A stretch of 64,000 bases of DNA from NCBI RefSeq assembly GCF_900110645.1, contig NZ_FOFB01000005.1:62001-126000 (forward strand), given 5' to 3'. This stretch comes from Neolewinella agarilytica. GTDB taxonomy: Bacteria > Bacteroidota > Bacteroidia > Chitinophagales > Saprospiraceae. Below are positions 41,401-48,302 of this stretch, one piece after another (the stretch's first letter is position 1; each line of letters starts with the position of its first letter). The position numbers and the translations under genes were made by a program. Below the pieces are notes generated by a model. It saw only the letters and a program-made list of their open reading frames with translations. It was not told the origin of the DNA and did no database searches.

Positions 41401-43204
41401 GGATATGACTGGGGTCTTTGTCGTTACGGCCCTTTAGCTGACGAGCTTCGTGCGTCTCAAAGTCGCGTTGATCATCAGAGGTGCCGTCCGTGACCTCCGC
41501 AGCGGCTTCAAGAATGCCCCGGCTATCCGCCGGGAACAGGCTGAAATGGCGGTGCAATACCTTTTCCTCAAAGCTCCAGGCGACGGGTGGCACGGGCGTT
41601 AGCAAGGTCCGGTCGGGAAAGGCTTTAAGCCATTCTTCGTGTCTGGGCGTCAGCCCGGGCTTTTCACTGGCGTGGTGGTCAAGAAAATCGTGTCCGCTAC
41701 CGATGACCAGCAGACGCTGGCCACCAAAACGAACGGCCAGGTCTTCTACGTTCAGGCCGTGAGGTTCCTGTTCGTTCCAGCAGCGGTTGAGCTGGCCCTG
41801 GTAGTAGAAGACTTCGGCGTAGACATCCCGGCGGGTAAGTTCTTTGGCCAGACGCTTGAAGAGGCGGCCCTGATGGCTGAGGCCATCGACTTCGTCGATC
41901 AGCAGGACGTATTCACCGGCGCGCTCCCGCACGTTAAACCGGGCTTCCGGGAAGCCGCCACTGGCGATGGTGGCCTTTAGGGTCTTTGCGGCATCGAGCT
42001 CTTTCCTGCCGGTGCTCCCCGCCCGGTGGCGCATGGCCCGGGCCAGCGCGAGTTGACTGGGCTCCAGCGGCAGGCGGTTCTCCTGACTGATCCAGGGGAT
42101 GGTGTAGGGGGCCGCATCAGGAGCAGGTGTTATGCCAGGCTCTTCTTTTTCTTTTTTCTCGGCCGCCCGGGCTTCCGCCTTCTTGCGCTCAATTTCTTGT
42201 TTCCAACGGCGCCAGCTCCAAAATAAGCCACCTATCCAAAGGGCAATCAGGGTCAGTGGCCACCAGGGACGGAAACCAGCGATGTGCTCGTATTGAACGG
42301 GCTGGTAGTTGTAGATGGGGAGGATGACACGGGTCTGCTCCAGCGCGTAGTTAATGGTGAAATTGGAGGTGCAGAAATCCGGATTAGCTTTCGTGCCGAC
42401 GTTCAGTTTAATCTCGTGGGTTTTTCCTGGTTCCAGCTCTGGCTGAAATAACCAATTAGAAAAGTCAGCGCTCGGCGTTCCATCCAGAAACCATTGGTAA
42501 TTGAAGTCGTCGCGGGTGTAGCCTAAATTCGCCAGTTCGAGCGAATCAAATTGGGCGAGAAAATAGTTGGCCTCTTCCGATTCGTTAATTTCTATTGACT
42601 CTCTGGGAGTAAGGATGGTGATAATTGGCGGTGGAGTAGCACAGTTGACACGATAAGAATGAGTCGCATTTGCCGTAGCTCCGGTTGTCGGATCAGTGAC
42701 CGTTAAGTTTACCTGACGCGTATTTTCACCTTCCCTGGAAGGTAAAATGGTGGTAGAGAGTGTCCAGTGACTGCTATCTGTCTTGAGAACTTCTAAGGTT
42801 TGATCGTTTATGATTTGCCACTCCCATTCAAGCGAAGAACTGTCTTTACCCGGAAAAATGCTGTTGTTGTAGAAATTTCTTTCTTCTCCTTCTCTTACCT
42901 CAGTAGGACCAATGATTTCAGCGACAACCTCTACCTCGAGGGGAGTATTCAGTTTATTGACAACATAGATCCCCAGCATTCCCCCCAATAACAGACTAAT
43001 GAGCCCCAGGGCCCACTTCTCCACCAGGAACCTGTCGTACCACTTTTCTTCCCGGGTAAGCGGACGCTCAACTACTGTTGGCAGTGTTGTCAACTCCTTT
43101 ACGTAGGTACTGTAAACGGACTTGAACATTTCCTGCTCCGCCCCGCTACGACAGAGTACGGGGCCAAGACGCTTTCCAAAGTCTGCCAGGCTTTGTGGCG
43201 TCAT
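38441..43204 (-). CDS. Very large three-helix membrane protein with vWA-like domain (conflict-system type)
   Basis: A 1,587-residue protein. Order: N-terminal helical segment; membrane helix 64-83; periplasmic Ig/PKD-like region about 88-300 (VNLTVTDPTTGATANATHSY); helix 313-331; a charged linker. A Rossmann-like, vWA-type domain follows at about 428-560 (EYVLLIDEVDGLSHQGRLFKRLAK, LLVIGSGHDF, RTLLTPVPPVAW), without a canonical DxSxS metal site. A helical region (about 600-1000) contains RPDLLLWARALAVHPSPNFDLTVAIG. Helix 3 is at 1045-1065. The C-terminal 520 residues start with TPR-like helices and end in a weakly OmpA-like domain. It lies downstream of the MoxR and EAD-iSTAND genes on one strand. 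Its true start may be upstream, as protein-like sequence continues to about 43336 with no standard start codon. Family placement is from motif memory; function is inferred. Confidence 0.75.
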   Translation of the reverse strand: MTPQSLADFGKRLGPVLCRSGAEQEMFKSVYSTYVKELTTLPTVVERPLTREEKWYDRFLVEKWALGLISLLLGGMLGIYVVNKLNTPLEVEVVAEIIGPTEVREGEERNFYNNSIFPGKDSSSLEWEWQIINDQTLEVLKTDSSHWTLSTTILPSREGENTRQVNLTVTDPTTGATANATHSYRVNCATPPPIITILTPRESIEINESEEANYFLAQFDSLELANLGYTRDDFNYQWFLDGTPSADFSNWLFQPELEPGKTHEIKLNVGTKANPDFCTSNFTINYALEQTRVILPIYNYQPVQYEHIAGFRPWWPLTLIALWIGGLFWSWRRWKQEIERKKAEARAAEKKEKEEPGITPAPDAAPYTIPWISQENRLPLEPSQLALARAMRHRAGSTGRKELDAAKTLKATIASGGFPEARFNVRERAGEYVLLIDEVDGLSHQGRLFKRLAKELTRRDVYAEVFYYQGQLNRCWNEQEPHGLNVEDLAVRFGGQRLLVIGSGHDFLDHHASEKPGLTPRHEEWLKAFPDRTLLTPVPPVAWSFEEKVLHRHFSLFPADSRGILEAAAEVTDGTSDDQRDFETHEARQLKGRNDKDPSHIRWRRSSDLSKYFAGRPDLLLWARALAVHPSPNFDLTVAIGRALEPHGVIVNHDNLLELSRWETLNHGHFRRRLREELLKELTLDREAELAARAALAEQLRKAQPAASGGFAARELENVLAVQTFALDHSNTEAKAEIANLIKADALDPDLLDTLNREVALEFERPALMKDPFQSFEENFAQTLEEISPPDYRDDGPEGWWELRKKLETASESYELKEILQLLKRDIPSTFKGFAEQSLQLAERLDSQGTTFDVEWFSNGVTPQVSALLDDIRHSQEVWTSETDLKNFTAATAVDRMISTERYGATLPYFQRRLGNTAPDGFDDRLATLRELLDKHQQNQSPPPLEQKVVKKAATNPLAGNFSKRLLVSNITKLAEDIDQLEKERREQGIFSNTSSAFSNMGESISARAETPDLDTYFADATPPPTEEKSAEEKVAEKVPRPVWWPVLAAISGLLLFLLFIWLYPKHNTGELYFGPKTKQSWLVKEKPPKEQAVLKHQEAVASFQAGNIEEGIAAAREADAASSDSDPVLLLNVLTAVYNYYAERYNDPSKIKGSPDTMIWDILYEGTNYFGSYEELVGRNRSLDYEPLGRMNNNYEHLQALVDEDYAVFNETPINYDDPASPLAQSFYSLKESGYFDTLSYRPNLLTIISKEKSRIVDFTVKELSNNRRGLHISAIIFLSESQQREGTELIIGLKDNNGQVVDENTLLYSLDQSEEWRIEYDFLNENIRGRTDSVVLVLAIPGADSIIDRRIKEFNYRWPLTIGQTQGVGNAPPPEREQQSSRDTASIGNATQQGPPRENSGLPTMPDGSLFFIPKPFSLYFGSNDHNGKTPYSVEDFARLLEDSGDRIVNKSGYQRQSIAGSAAVPNWTNQGDKLRELKRSLEENCNAGTEVRISLQVHAPGSDAKNTAMLKGWENLFQLAIRNDPDLKDCINNLALISIESLPVIAEEYPIGSNGYRLSEEDYRVRRLYRMDVEVKQVSASTEE

Positions 43205-43345
43205 CCACTCCTTCGCCTCCGTAACGGACAGCAGCCTCCAGGCCCTCAGCCGGTCGGCCGGAGACAGATCAAAGCCAACGGCTTCGAGGCGGGAGAATAG
43301 CTCTCCGAGGGGGAGGATGTGGGACTGTGGAGTGATGGTTGTTTT
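43205..43345 (-). other. Open reading continuation upstream of the large protein's first ATG
   Basis: The frame stays open for 47 codons before the ATG at 43204 and reads as good protein: LGELFSRLEAVGFDLSPADR, then LRAWRLLSVTEAKEWM. This matches the helix pair expected at the N-terminus of such vWA-like proteins. There is no ATG, GTG or TTG in frame. An ATC at 43334-43336, followed by ACT CCA CAG, stands where an ATG would fit. The initiation codon may be non-canonical or mutated. Confidence 0.5.
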
Positions 43346-43349
43346 TTAA

Positions 43350-43415
43350 ACCCCCTCCCTAACCCTCCCCACGGGGGAGGGGACAGGGAAAACGCTTCGC
43401 GTTTTTTGCTGAGGG
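43350..43415. repeat. Hairpin repeats between MoxR gene and large-protein gene
   Basis: CCCTCCCTAACCCTCCCCAC with the complementary GGGGGAGGGG forms one hairpin. AAAACGCTTCGCGTTTT forms a second. Their position inside the operon suggests they reduce read-through from the two upstream genes into the large gene or protect the mRNA. Confidence 0.6.
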
Positions 43416-43436
43416 GACATGATTTAATGATTTATG

Positions 43437-44372
43437 TTACCCAAAGCGTTCCTTAATCTTCCGTCGGTCCTCCTCCGTTTTGACGAGGAGGGAGAGGTTG
43501 TTTAGTCCTTGCTGGTTAACGTCTCCATCCGGGCCGAGGACGGATATCATCCGCAGCCAGGCGATCATTTCGGCGGTAGACGGTTTCTTGCGCAAGTCCA
43601 TCCCCTGCACCTGCGTGAAGCGCCCGATCAGGTCCTGCAGCTCTTGGTCTTTAAAGCCATGGTCTTCTCTGATCTGAGCCCTGGCAATTTTCAGCAGCGT
43701 TGCTTCATCCGGCAATTCGATGTGATGAAAAACACAGCGCCGCAGGAAAGCATTGGGGAGGTTTTTTTCGGAGTTGGAGGTCATGATGACGACGATACTG
43801 CGGTCTTGTCCGGCGGTCAGGCTTCGATTGCCCTGCTCGCGAATTTCGAAACGATTGTGCTTGATTTCGTTGAGCAGGTCATTGGGGAGGTCCCTCGGTG
43901 CTTTGTCAATCTCGTCGATCAACACTACGCTACTGGCTCCTTCATAACTTTCTCCGTTGAGGGCGTTAGCGGGCGCTGCACCGGTTTTACTACGGGCAAT
44001 GGCCAGGCCAAGGGCCTGCAGTTGCAGGTAGTTTTCCACTTTGGCGTCTATTCCCTGATCCTTCAGGTTGGCTGCCCGGAAGTGGCCGAGTGCATCGTAA
44101 GTGTAGAAAAGGTCCCGGGCCTCCGAAGTCGTTTTGGTGTTGAACTGTAGTGGTTCGTTCCCGAAATTCAGCCCATGCTTATTGTTATCAGCCGCCAGGT
44201 CAGCGGCAACCTTGTAGGCTAACTCTGTTTTTCCGGTGCCCGGGGCACCAGTAACCAGCAGCGGTTGCCCGAGCGCAATGGCCGTTTCCACGGCCGCTTT
44301 TACCTCGTCGGTCAGAATGTAGTTGCTGGCGCGGAACGGGGCCGGCCGGGCGTTGCGGATATTGAAAGCCAT
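43437..44372 (-). CDS. MoxR-family AAA+ ATPase
   Basis: A 311-residue AAA+ ATPase with Walker A GAPGTGKT (42-49), Walker B VVLIDEID (149-156), sensor-1 MTSNSEKNLP and arginine-finger FLRRC at 209-213. RKKPSTAEMIAWLRML-like sequence lies in the C-terminal lid (RKKPSTAEMIAWL). MoxR proteins act as chaperone-like remodellers, usually with a vWA-domain partner. Here the partner would be the large membrane protein. Its ATG shares one base with the stop of the EAD-iSTAND gene (TGATG), so the two are translationally coupled. A CGCAGGTGCAGGGG match to the dispersed element lies inside, encoding TQVQGM. Confidence 0.92.
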   Translation of the reverse strand: MAFNIRNARPAPFRASNYILTDEVKAAVETAIALGQPLLVTGAPGTGKTELAYKVAADLAADNNKHGLNFGNEPLQFNTKTTSEARDLFYTYDALGHFRAANLKDQGIDAKVENYLQLQALGLAIARSKTGAAPANALNGESYEGASSVVLIDEIDKAPRDLPNDLLNEIKHNRFEIREQGNRSLTAGQDRSIVVIMTSNSEKNLPNAFLRRCVFHHIELPDEATLLKIARAQIREDHGFKDQELQDLIGRFTQVQGMDLRKKPSTAEMIAWLRMISVLGPDGDVNQQGLNNLSLLVKTEEDRRKIKERFG

Positions 44373-45475
44373 CAGACTTGTTTTTTGTTATAGTCTTTGA
44401 TCAATTGCTGAAGGACGGGGTTGATGTCCGCCATGTAATAATCCCGGCCTTTTTGAAAGCGTACGGGATCGTCTTCGTCTCCTTCTACCCAAATTTTAGG
44501 GTGGATGGGATCAATAAGTTTTCGGTAGGTTTTGAGCCAGCGGATTACATCGCGGCTACCAACTTTCTCAAATTCGGGAATTGATTTTGCCCGGGGAATC
44601 ATACCGATGGCATCCCGAACATCGCGTGCTTCGTCCTCATCGTCTTCATCAAATTCGAAGGAAAAGAAGATGAGCAGCCGTGGGGCGTCCTCCGGCAGGG
44701 GCGCTTTTTCGATATAGTCAATGAACCAGTTGACGGTATTCACGGCGGTGTCCGGATCGTAAGACGGATCATCTAATTGGAAGAAGATGCAGATGTAATC
44801 ACCGGAGCCGAGGTTAGCGGTTCTGGGGCCTTGCTTCCAAAAATGGGTGATGTCTTTTTCGAGCAGCGGGGCATGGGCGTTGGCATCCATGCCCGCTTTA
44901 TCGTAAAGCTTCTGAAGTAGAGCTTTGCGGTAAGCTTCTTCATCCCGTTTCAAGGGGACAAAGTATGGCGTAAGCATTTCCACCTTCGATTCGTTACGCA
45001 AAAGTGGGTTGTCTACATCCCGGTAACAGCCCATTAATTCCCGGGCAACCCGGTGGAAAAAATGCTCGTGTTCGTGCAGTTCGTTGCCTTGTAGAATGTA
45101 GTACTGGCAGATCCCGCCTTCCTTTTTGTGCTTTGTCAGGCCGTCCATCTGATCATGACGGTTGACCGCGTAGGCGTGGTATTTGTCCACGGCCTGCTTT
45201 TGCCTGGGCTCATGATCGTCTTGTCGGGTTTCTATCCGCTCGATCAGATTCATCACATCAATGATGAGTTGCCGGCGGGCGGGGCCTTCATAGCCAGGCG
45301 TCCAGGCTCTGTTCTCTGTTTTTTCGTCGATGTCGTTCTGCTCAGCAGCGAAAGCAAGGACCTCCGCCAGAAAAGCCGGATAGCTAACGGACACCAGCTC
45401 GCGTAGCTCTTCGATCACCTCGATCATCGGGGTGTCACCTATCTTATTAACGATCTCCTCAAATGGGGAGGGCAT
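44372..45475 (-). CDS. EAD-iSTAND protein (effector-associated domain plus inactive STAND NTPase)
   Basis: A 367-residue protein. Residues 1-82 look like an effector-associated death-like helical adaptor (EAD): FEEIVNKIGDTPMIEVIEEL, a second helix pair, then GPARRQLIIDVMNLIERI. Residues 96-360 resemble the inactive STAND (iSTAND) NTPase: HAYAVNRHDQ at 100-109, then QYYILQGNELHEHEHFFHRV at 124-143, where an active P-loop would be. SGDYICIFFQLDD and LLIFFSFEFDEDDEDE strands follow. In comparative-genomic work from the Aravind group such proteins couple to MoxR and vWA partners in biological-conflict systems, recruiting effectors by EAD-EAD contact. The gene is first in the operon. The assignment is from pattern recognition. 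Confidence 0.72.
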   Translation of the reverse strand: MPSPFEEIVNKIGDTPMIEVIEELRELVSVSYPAFLAEVLAFAAEQNDIDEKTENRAWTPGYEGPARRQLIIDVMNLIERIETRQDDHEPRQKQAVDKYHAYAVNRHDQMDGLTKHKKEGGICQYYILQGNELHEHEHFFHRVARELMGCYRDVDNPLLRNESKVEMLTPYFVPLKRDEEAYRKALLQKLYDKAGMDANAHAPLLEKDITHFWKQGPRTANLGSGDYICIFFQLDDPSYDPDTAVNTVNWFIDYIEKAPLPEDAPRLLIFFSFEFDEDDEDEARDVRDAIGMIPRAKSIPEFEKVGSRDVIRWLKTYRKLIDPIHPKIWVEGDEDDPVRFQKGRDYYMADINPVLQQLIKDYNKKQV

Positions 45476-45506
45476 GAGCTGTTTTCACTGGTGGTCGAGG
45501 CAAAAT

Positions 45507-45528
45507 ACGATGTTTATGCATATATCGT
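45507..45528. promoter_or_regulatory. Candidate operator palindrome ACGAT-12-ATCGT
   Basis: ACGATGTTTATGCATATATCGT is a partial dyad around ATGCAT, 32 bases upstream of the EAD-iSTAND start. It lies in the 91-base divergent region shared with the CoA-binding gene. It could let one regulator act on both directions. Only the symmetry is observed. Confidence 0.35.
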
Positions 45529-45566
45529 GTATTAATCCATGTGATGCCCCAAAACGTTACGCTTTC

Positions 45567-45932
45567 ATGAAAAAGAATAAGACCCTCATTTTAGGCGCCA
45601 CGCCCAACCGGGAGCGCTACGCCTATCTGGCCGCAAACAAACTGGTGCGCCATGGCCACGACATTATTAATGTGGGCATCAAGCAGGGAGAGTTGGCCGG
45701 GCAGGAAATCCTGAATGGAATGCCTGCACGAGATGATGTGGAGACGGTTACCCTTTATGTTGGGCCTAAACGACAACCTCCTTACTACGACTGGATCATC
45801 GGCCTGAAACCCCGCCGGATTATTTTCAACCCGGGAACGGAAAACCCTGAGTTGGCAAAGCTGGCCCGGGAGGCCGGTATTGAAACTACTGTAGCCTGTA
45901 CGCTGGTCATGCTGGGTAGCGGACAGTATTGA
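45567..45932 (+). CDS. CoA-binding domain protein
   Basis: A 121-residue Rossmann-type protein of the CoA_binding group (COG1832). It has KTLILGATPNRERYAYLAAN at the start and the HDIINVGIKQGELAGQEIL and GLKPRRIIFNPGTENPEL blocks. Small stand-alone members bind CoA or NAD(P)-like ligands, and their roles are poorly known. The Met before KKNKTLIL is used; the open frame extends much further upstream into the divergent gene's leader. The membrane-protein gene follows after 9 bases. Confidence 0.82.
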   Translation: MKKNKTLILGATPNRERYAYLAANKLVRHGHDIINVGIKQGELAGQEILNGMPARDDVETVTLYVGPKRQPPYYDWIIGLKPRRIIFNPGTENPELAKLAREAGIETTVACTLVMLGSGQY

Positions 45933-45941
45933 CATTCATTT

Positions 45942-46907
45942 ATGGCCCCCCAAAAGTATATCCCACCACGAGCAGCTAATTACCTTCGCCTGGCAGCGGC
46001 CGGTGTCCTCATCGGTATGGGACTGCGCGGGATGCTGCACGATCTTCCCCTCCGAGCGCTCTTCTGGGATGCCAGTTGGTGGACCTGGTTCGCTCATATG
46101 TTTGGGTTTACCTGGAAAGAATGGGTGACCTCCGCAAGGGTAGATCAGTGGATCAATGTGATTGATTTTTCAATTGGAGCGTTTCTTACGGCTACTGGTT
46201 TGATGATCCTGCTGGCCAACAGGTTTAAATCGTTCAAAAGGATGCTTCCTTTTGCGAAGTTGGTGTTTGTTGCAGCTTGGTTTTTTTTACTCATCCAATA
46301 TTTTCTCAATTTTAAAGAAGCTTTTTGGCAAGCAGGCAACCTGTTGGAGCATAGCTTGCAAATGATCGCTCTTCCGCTTTGGTTTTTTGTCCTGCTTGTC
46401 AATGAATTTGGCAGGTCAGGCCATAAGGCAGCGCCCGGTCAGCGGGAGGGAAAAGGCTTGTTGTGGGTGATTCGGCTGGCAATCGCGCTTACCTTTATCG
46501 GGCATGGTTTTTATGCGGCGGGCGTACACCCCGTGCCCGCGAACTTTGTGTTGATGACGCAGTCCGGGCTGGGGGTAGGGGAGTCCGCTGCCAGGAGTAT
46601 GCTCTTGCTGGTGGGGATTCTTGACTTTTTGGCTGCGGGGCTTTTACTCCTGCCCTGGAAAAAAGCCTGGGTTGTTGCCCTGGGCTGGATCATTCCGTGG
46701 GCGATACTAACCACACTGGCCAGGCTATGGAGTTACGGCGGACTGGTGGATAGCCAAACCTTGATTACGCAGTGGATTCCGGAAGTTATTATTCGTTTAC
46801 CGCACGTTTTTGTGCCGCTGGCTCTGTGGACGATTATTCGGGTACGTTCGGCCAGCTCAGTGGAGGCGCGGCCGCAGGTGCAGGGGAAGTTAAAAGAGCA
46901 GGGGTAA
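45942..46907 (+). CDS. Multi-helix membrane protein, unknown function
   Basis: A 321-residue protein with about eight hydrophobic helices (LAAAGVLIGMGLRGML near 18, IGAFLTATGLMILLAN near 80, WVIRLAIALTFIGHGFYAAG near 180, ALGWIIPWAILTTLARLWSY near 246). I do not recognise the family. The GHGFYAAG and DFLAAGLLLLPW blocks are reminiscent of DoxX-like proteins. The tail VEARPQVQGKLKEQG is encoded by a dispersed element, so the native C-terminus was replaced. Its stop abuts the convergent NHL gene with no spacer. Confidence 0.7.
   Translation: MAPQKYIPPRAANYLRLAAAGVLIGMGLRGMLHDLPLRALFWDASWWTWFAHMFGFTWKEWVTSARVDQWINVIDFSIGAFLTATGLMILLANRFKSFKRMLPFAKLVFVAAWFFLLIQYFLNFKEAFWQAGNLLEHSLQMIALPLWFFVLLVNEFGRSGHKAAPGQREGKGLLWVIRLAIALTFIGHGFYAAGVHPVPANFVLMTQSGLGVGESAARSMLLLVGILDFLAAGLLLLPWKKAWVVALGWIIPWAILTTLARLWSYGGLVDSQTLITQWIPEVIIRLPHVFVPLALWTIIRVRSASSVEARPQVQGKLKEQG
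46864..46905 (+). repeat. Dispersed element, family 1, copy forming the membrane protein's C-terminus
   Basis: AGGCGCGGCCGCAGGTGCAG, GGGAAGTTAAAAGAGCAGGGG. It is a near-consensus copy in frame with the gene, and the stop follows at once. Confidence 0.82.
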
Positions 46908-48029
46908 TCAGACCCTCTCCAGCTTTACCGGTGGCGTCCGGTTGCCGTTCCACTGGCAGACGTAAACGTTGTCATCCCCGTCTACGCATACATCGTGGCC
47001 GTTGAAGAAGGTCTTTTGCGCGTCTTGCGCAACGGGCTGTAGCTGCTTGTTTTTATAGATCGGTGCTTCGCCGCCGGGGCAGGAAATTACCCGGTCATTT
47101 TCGTCCATAACCATCGTGAAGCCCGATTGCACGAGCCAGGGTTTATCCACTTTTGCTTCGGCAAAGTTGTGGCTCCAGCAAACACCACTGTAGACTTGCT
47201 TGCCGTGAATGACGGGGCGGCAAACCTGCAGGTTTGCCAGGTTAACCGTTTTAATCCATTTTCCCTCCAGGGTGAAGTACTTGAAAGATTTGGCCGAGCG
47301 ACTGGTAACCATCAACCGGGGCCCCGCAGGATCCCGATGATCAATGGCGATGCCGTGGGCGCTGCTGAGGTTGTAGTTTTTATCGGCATTGTCGTGCCCG
47401 CCAAACTTGCGGATAAAGCGACCATACTCATCGTACTGGAGGATGTAATCAGAGCCATAACCGTCCGCCACGTAGATATCTCCGTTTGGGGCAACGGCGG
47501 TTTCGGTGGGCTGAAACAGCATTTCTGGGGTGTAAGCACCTACGGTCATGGGGTGGCTGATGGTGAAAAGTAATCTGCCACTAATGGTTGTTTTAGCGAC
47601 GAATCCACTTTGACGGATCATGGACTTGCCGTCGGCCTGACTTCTGGCCCAACCGCTTTCTGAGACGTAGAGCATGTCTTCGCCGCCTTCATCCATCAGG
47701 GTTAGTCCGTGTCCTCCGGGCCAGTAGGTGCCCCAGCTGTCGACGATCTTTCCCGAGCGGTCAAAAACAATGATATTGTTTCGCGGGTCATCACCGATCA
47801 TAATCAGACGGCCTTTACGATCGACGACCATCTCGTGGCAATTATCGATGAAGGTGTTGAAGGGATTGATTTTGGCCCAGTCTTTATGTACGCGGTAGCG
47901 GAAATCACCCTGGCCGATGATAGATTCGTCGGGCGCCAGTTGTTTATTGCCGATAGCAAATAGGGGGATGGTCAGTAGTCCGGTTGCGGTTGTGGCACTT
48001 GTTTGCAGGAAATTTCTTCTTCCGATCAT
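46908..48029 (-). CDS. NHL-repeat beta-propeller protein with Tat-type signal
   Basis: A 373-residue exported protein. The signal GRRNFLQTSATTATGLLTIPL has the twin-arginine pattern, so it is probably exported folded. The body is an NHL-type propeller: repeated blocks NCHEMVVDRKGRLIMIGDDP, FDRSGKIVDSWGTYWPGGHG, TETAVAPNGDIYVADGYGSD, YDEYGRFIRKFGG and GHDVCVDGDDNVYVCQWN. Peptidylglycine monooxygenase-like and other secreted propellers share this architecture. No catalytic function can be assigned. The Met before IGRRNFLQ is chosen as the start. Confidence 0.82.
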   Translation of the reverse strand: MIGRRNFLQTSATTATGLLTIPLFAIGNKQLAPDESIIGQGDFRYRVHKDWAKINPFNTFIDNCHEMVVDRKGRLIMIGDDPRNNIIVFDRSGKIVDSWGTYWPGGHGLTLMDEGGEDMLYVSESGWARSQADGKSMIRQSGFVAKTTISGRLLFTISHPMTVGAYTPEMLFQPTETAVAPNGDIYVADGYGSDYILQYDEYGRFIRKFGGHDNADKNYNLSSAHGIAIDHRDPAGPRLMVTSRSAKSFKYFTLEGKWIKTVNLANLQVCRPVIHGKQVYSGVCWSHNFAEAKVDKPWLVQSGFTMVMDENDRVISCPGGEAPIYKNKQLQPVAQDAQKTFFNGHDVCVDGDDNVYVCQWNGNRTPPVKLERV

Positions 48030-48302
48030 GATCAACTGTTTTGCGTTGCACAAATTACGGCTGAACAGTTTGGGGCAGGGGAGAGCTTTTTCCAGAAGAT
48101 TACTACGTATGGGTTAAAAGAGGACTTGGTATTAGGCACAGGATACTTTTGAGGGGAAGCGGGAAGCTGGATCAGTCATTGATTCGGTTCACTGCGGGCA
48201 AAGAATGCTACCCAAAGCCATAAGTCTATCACGTTTGGTATCAGCGCTTTTTAAAAGAGGCGTAAGGAAGGACCTTGCAGTCAGAAAAATACCTCAGTAT
48301 AC

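Noticed and set aside
43602-43625. Dispersed-element match inside the MoxR gene
   Set aside because: Only the core and part of the flank match, and the residues sit before a conserved RKKPST lid motif, so they may be native; kept out of the copy count.
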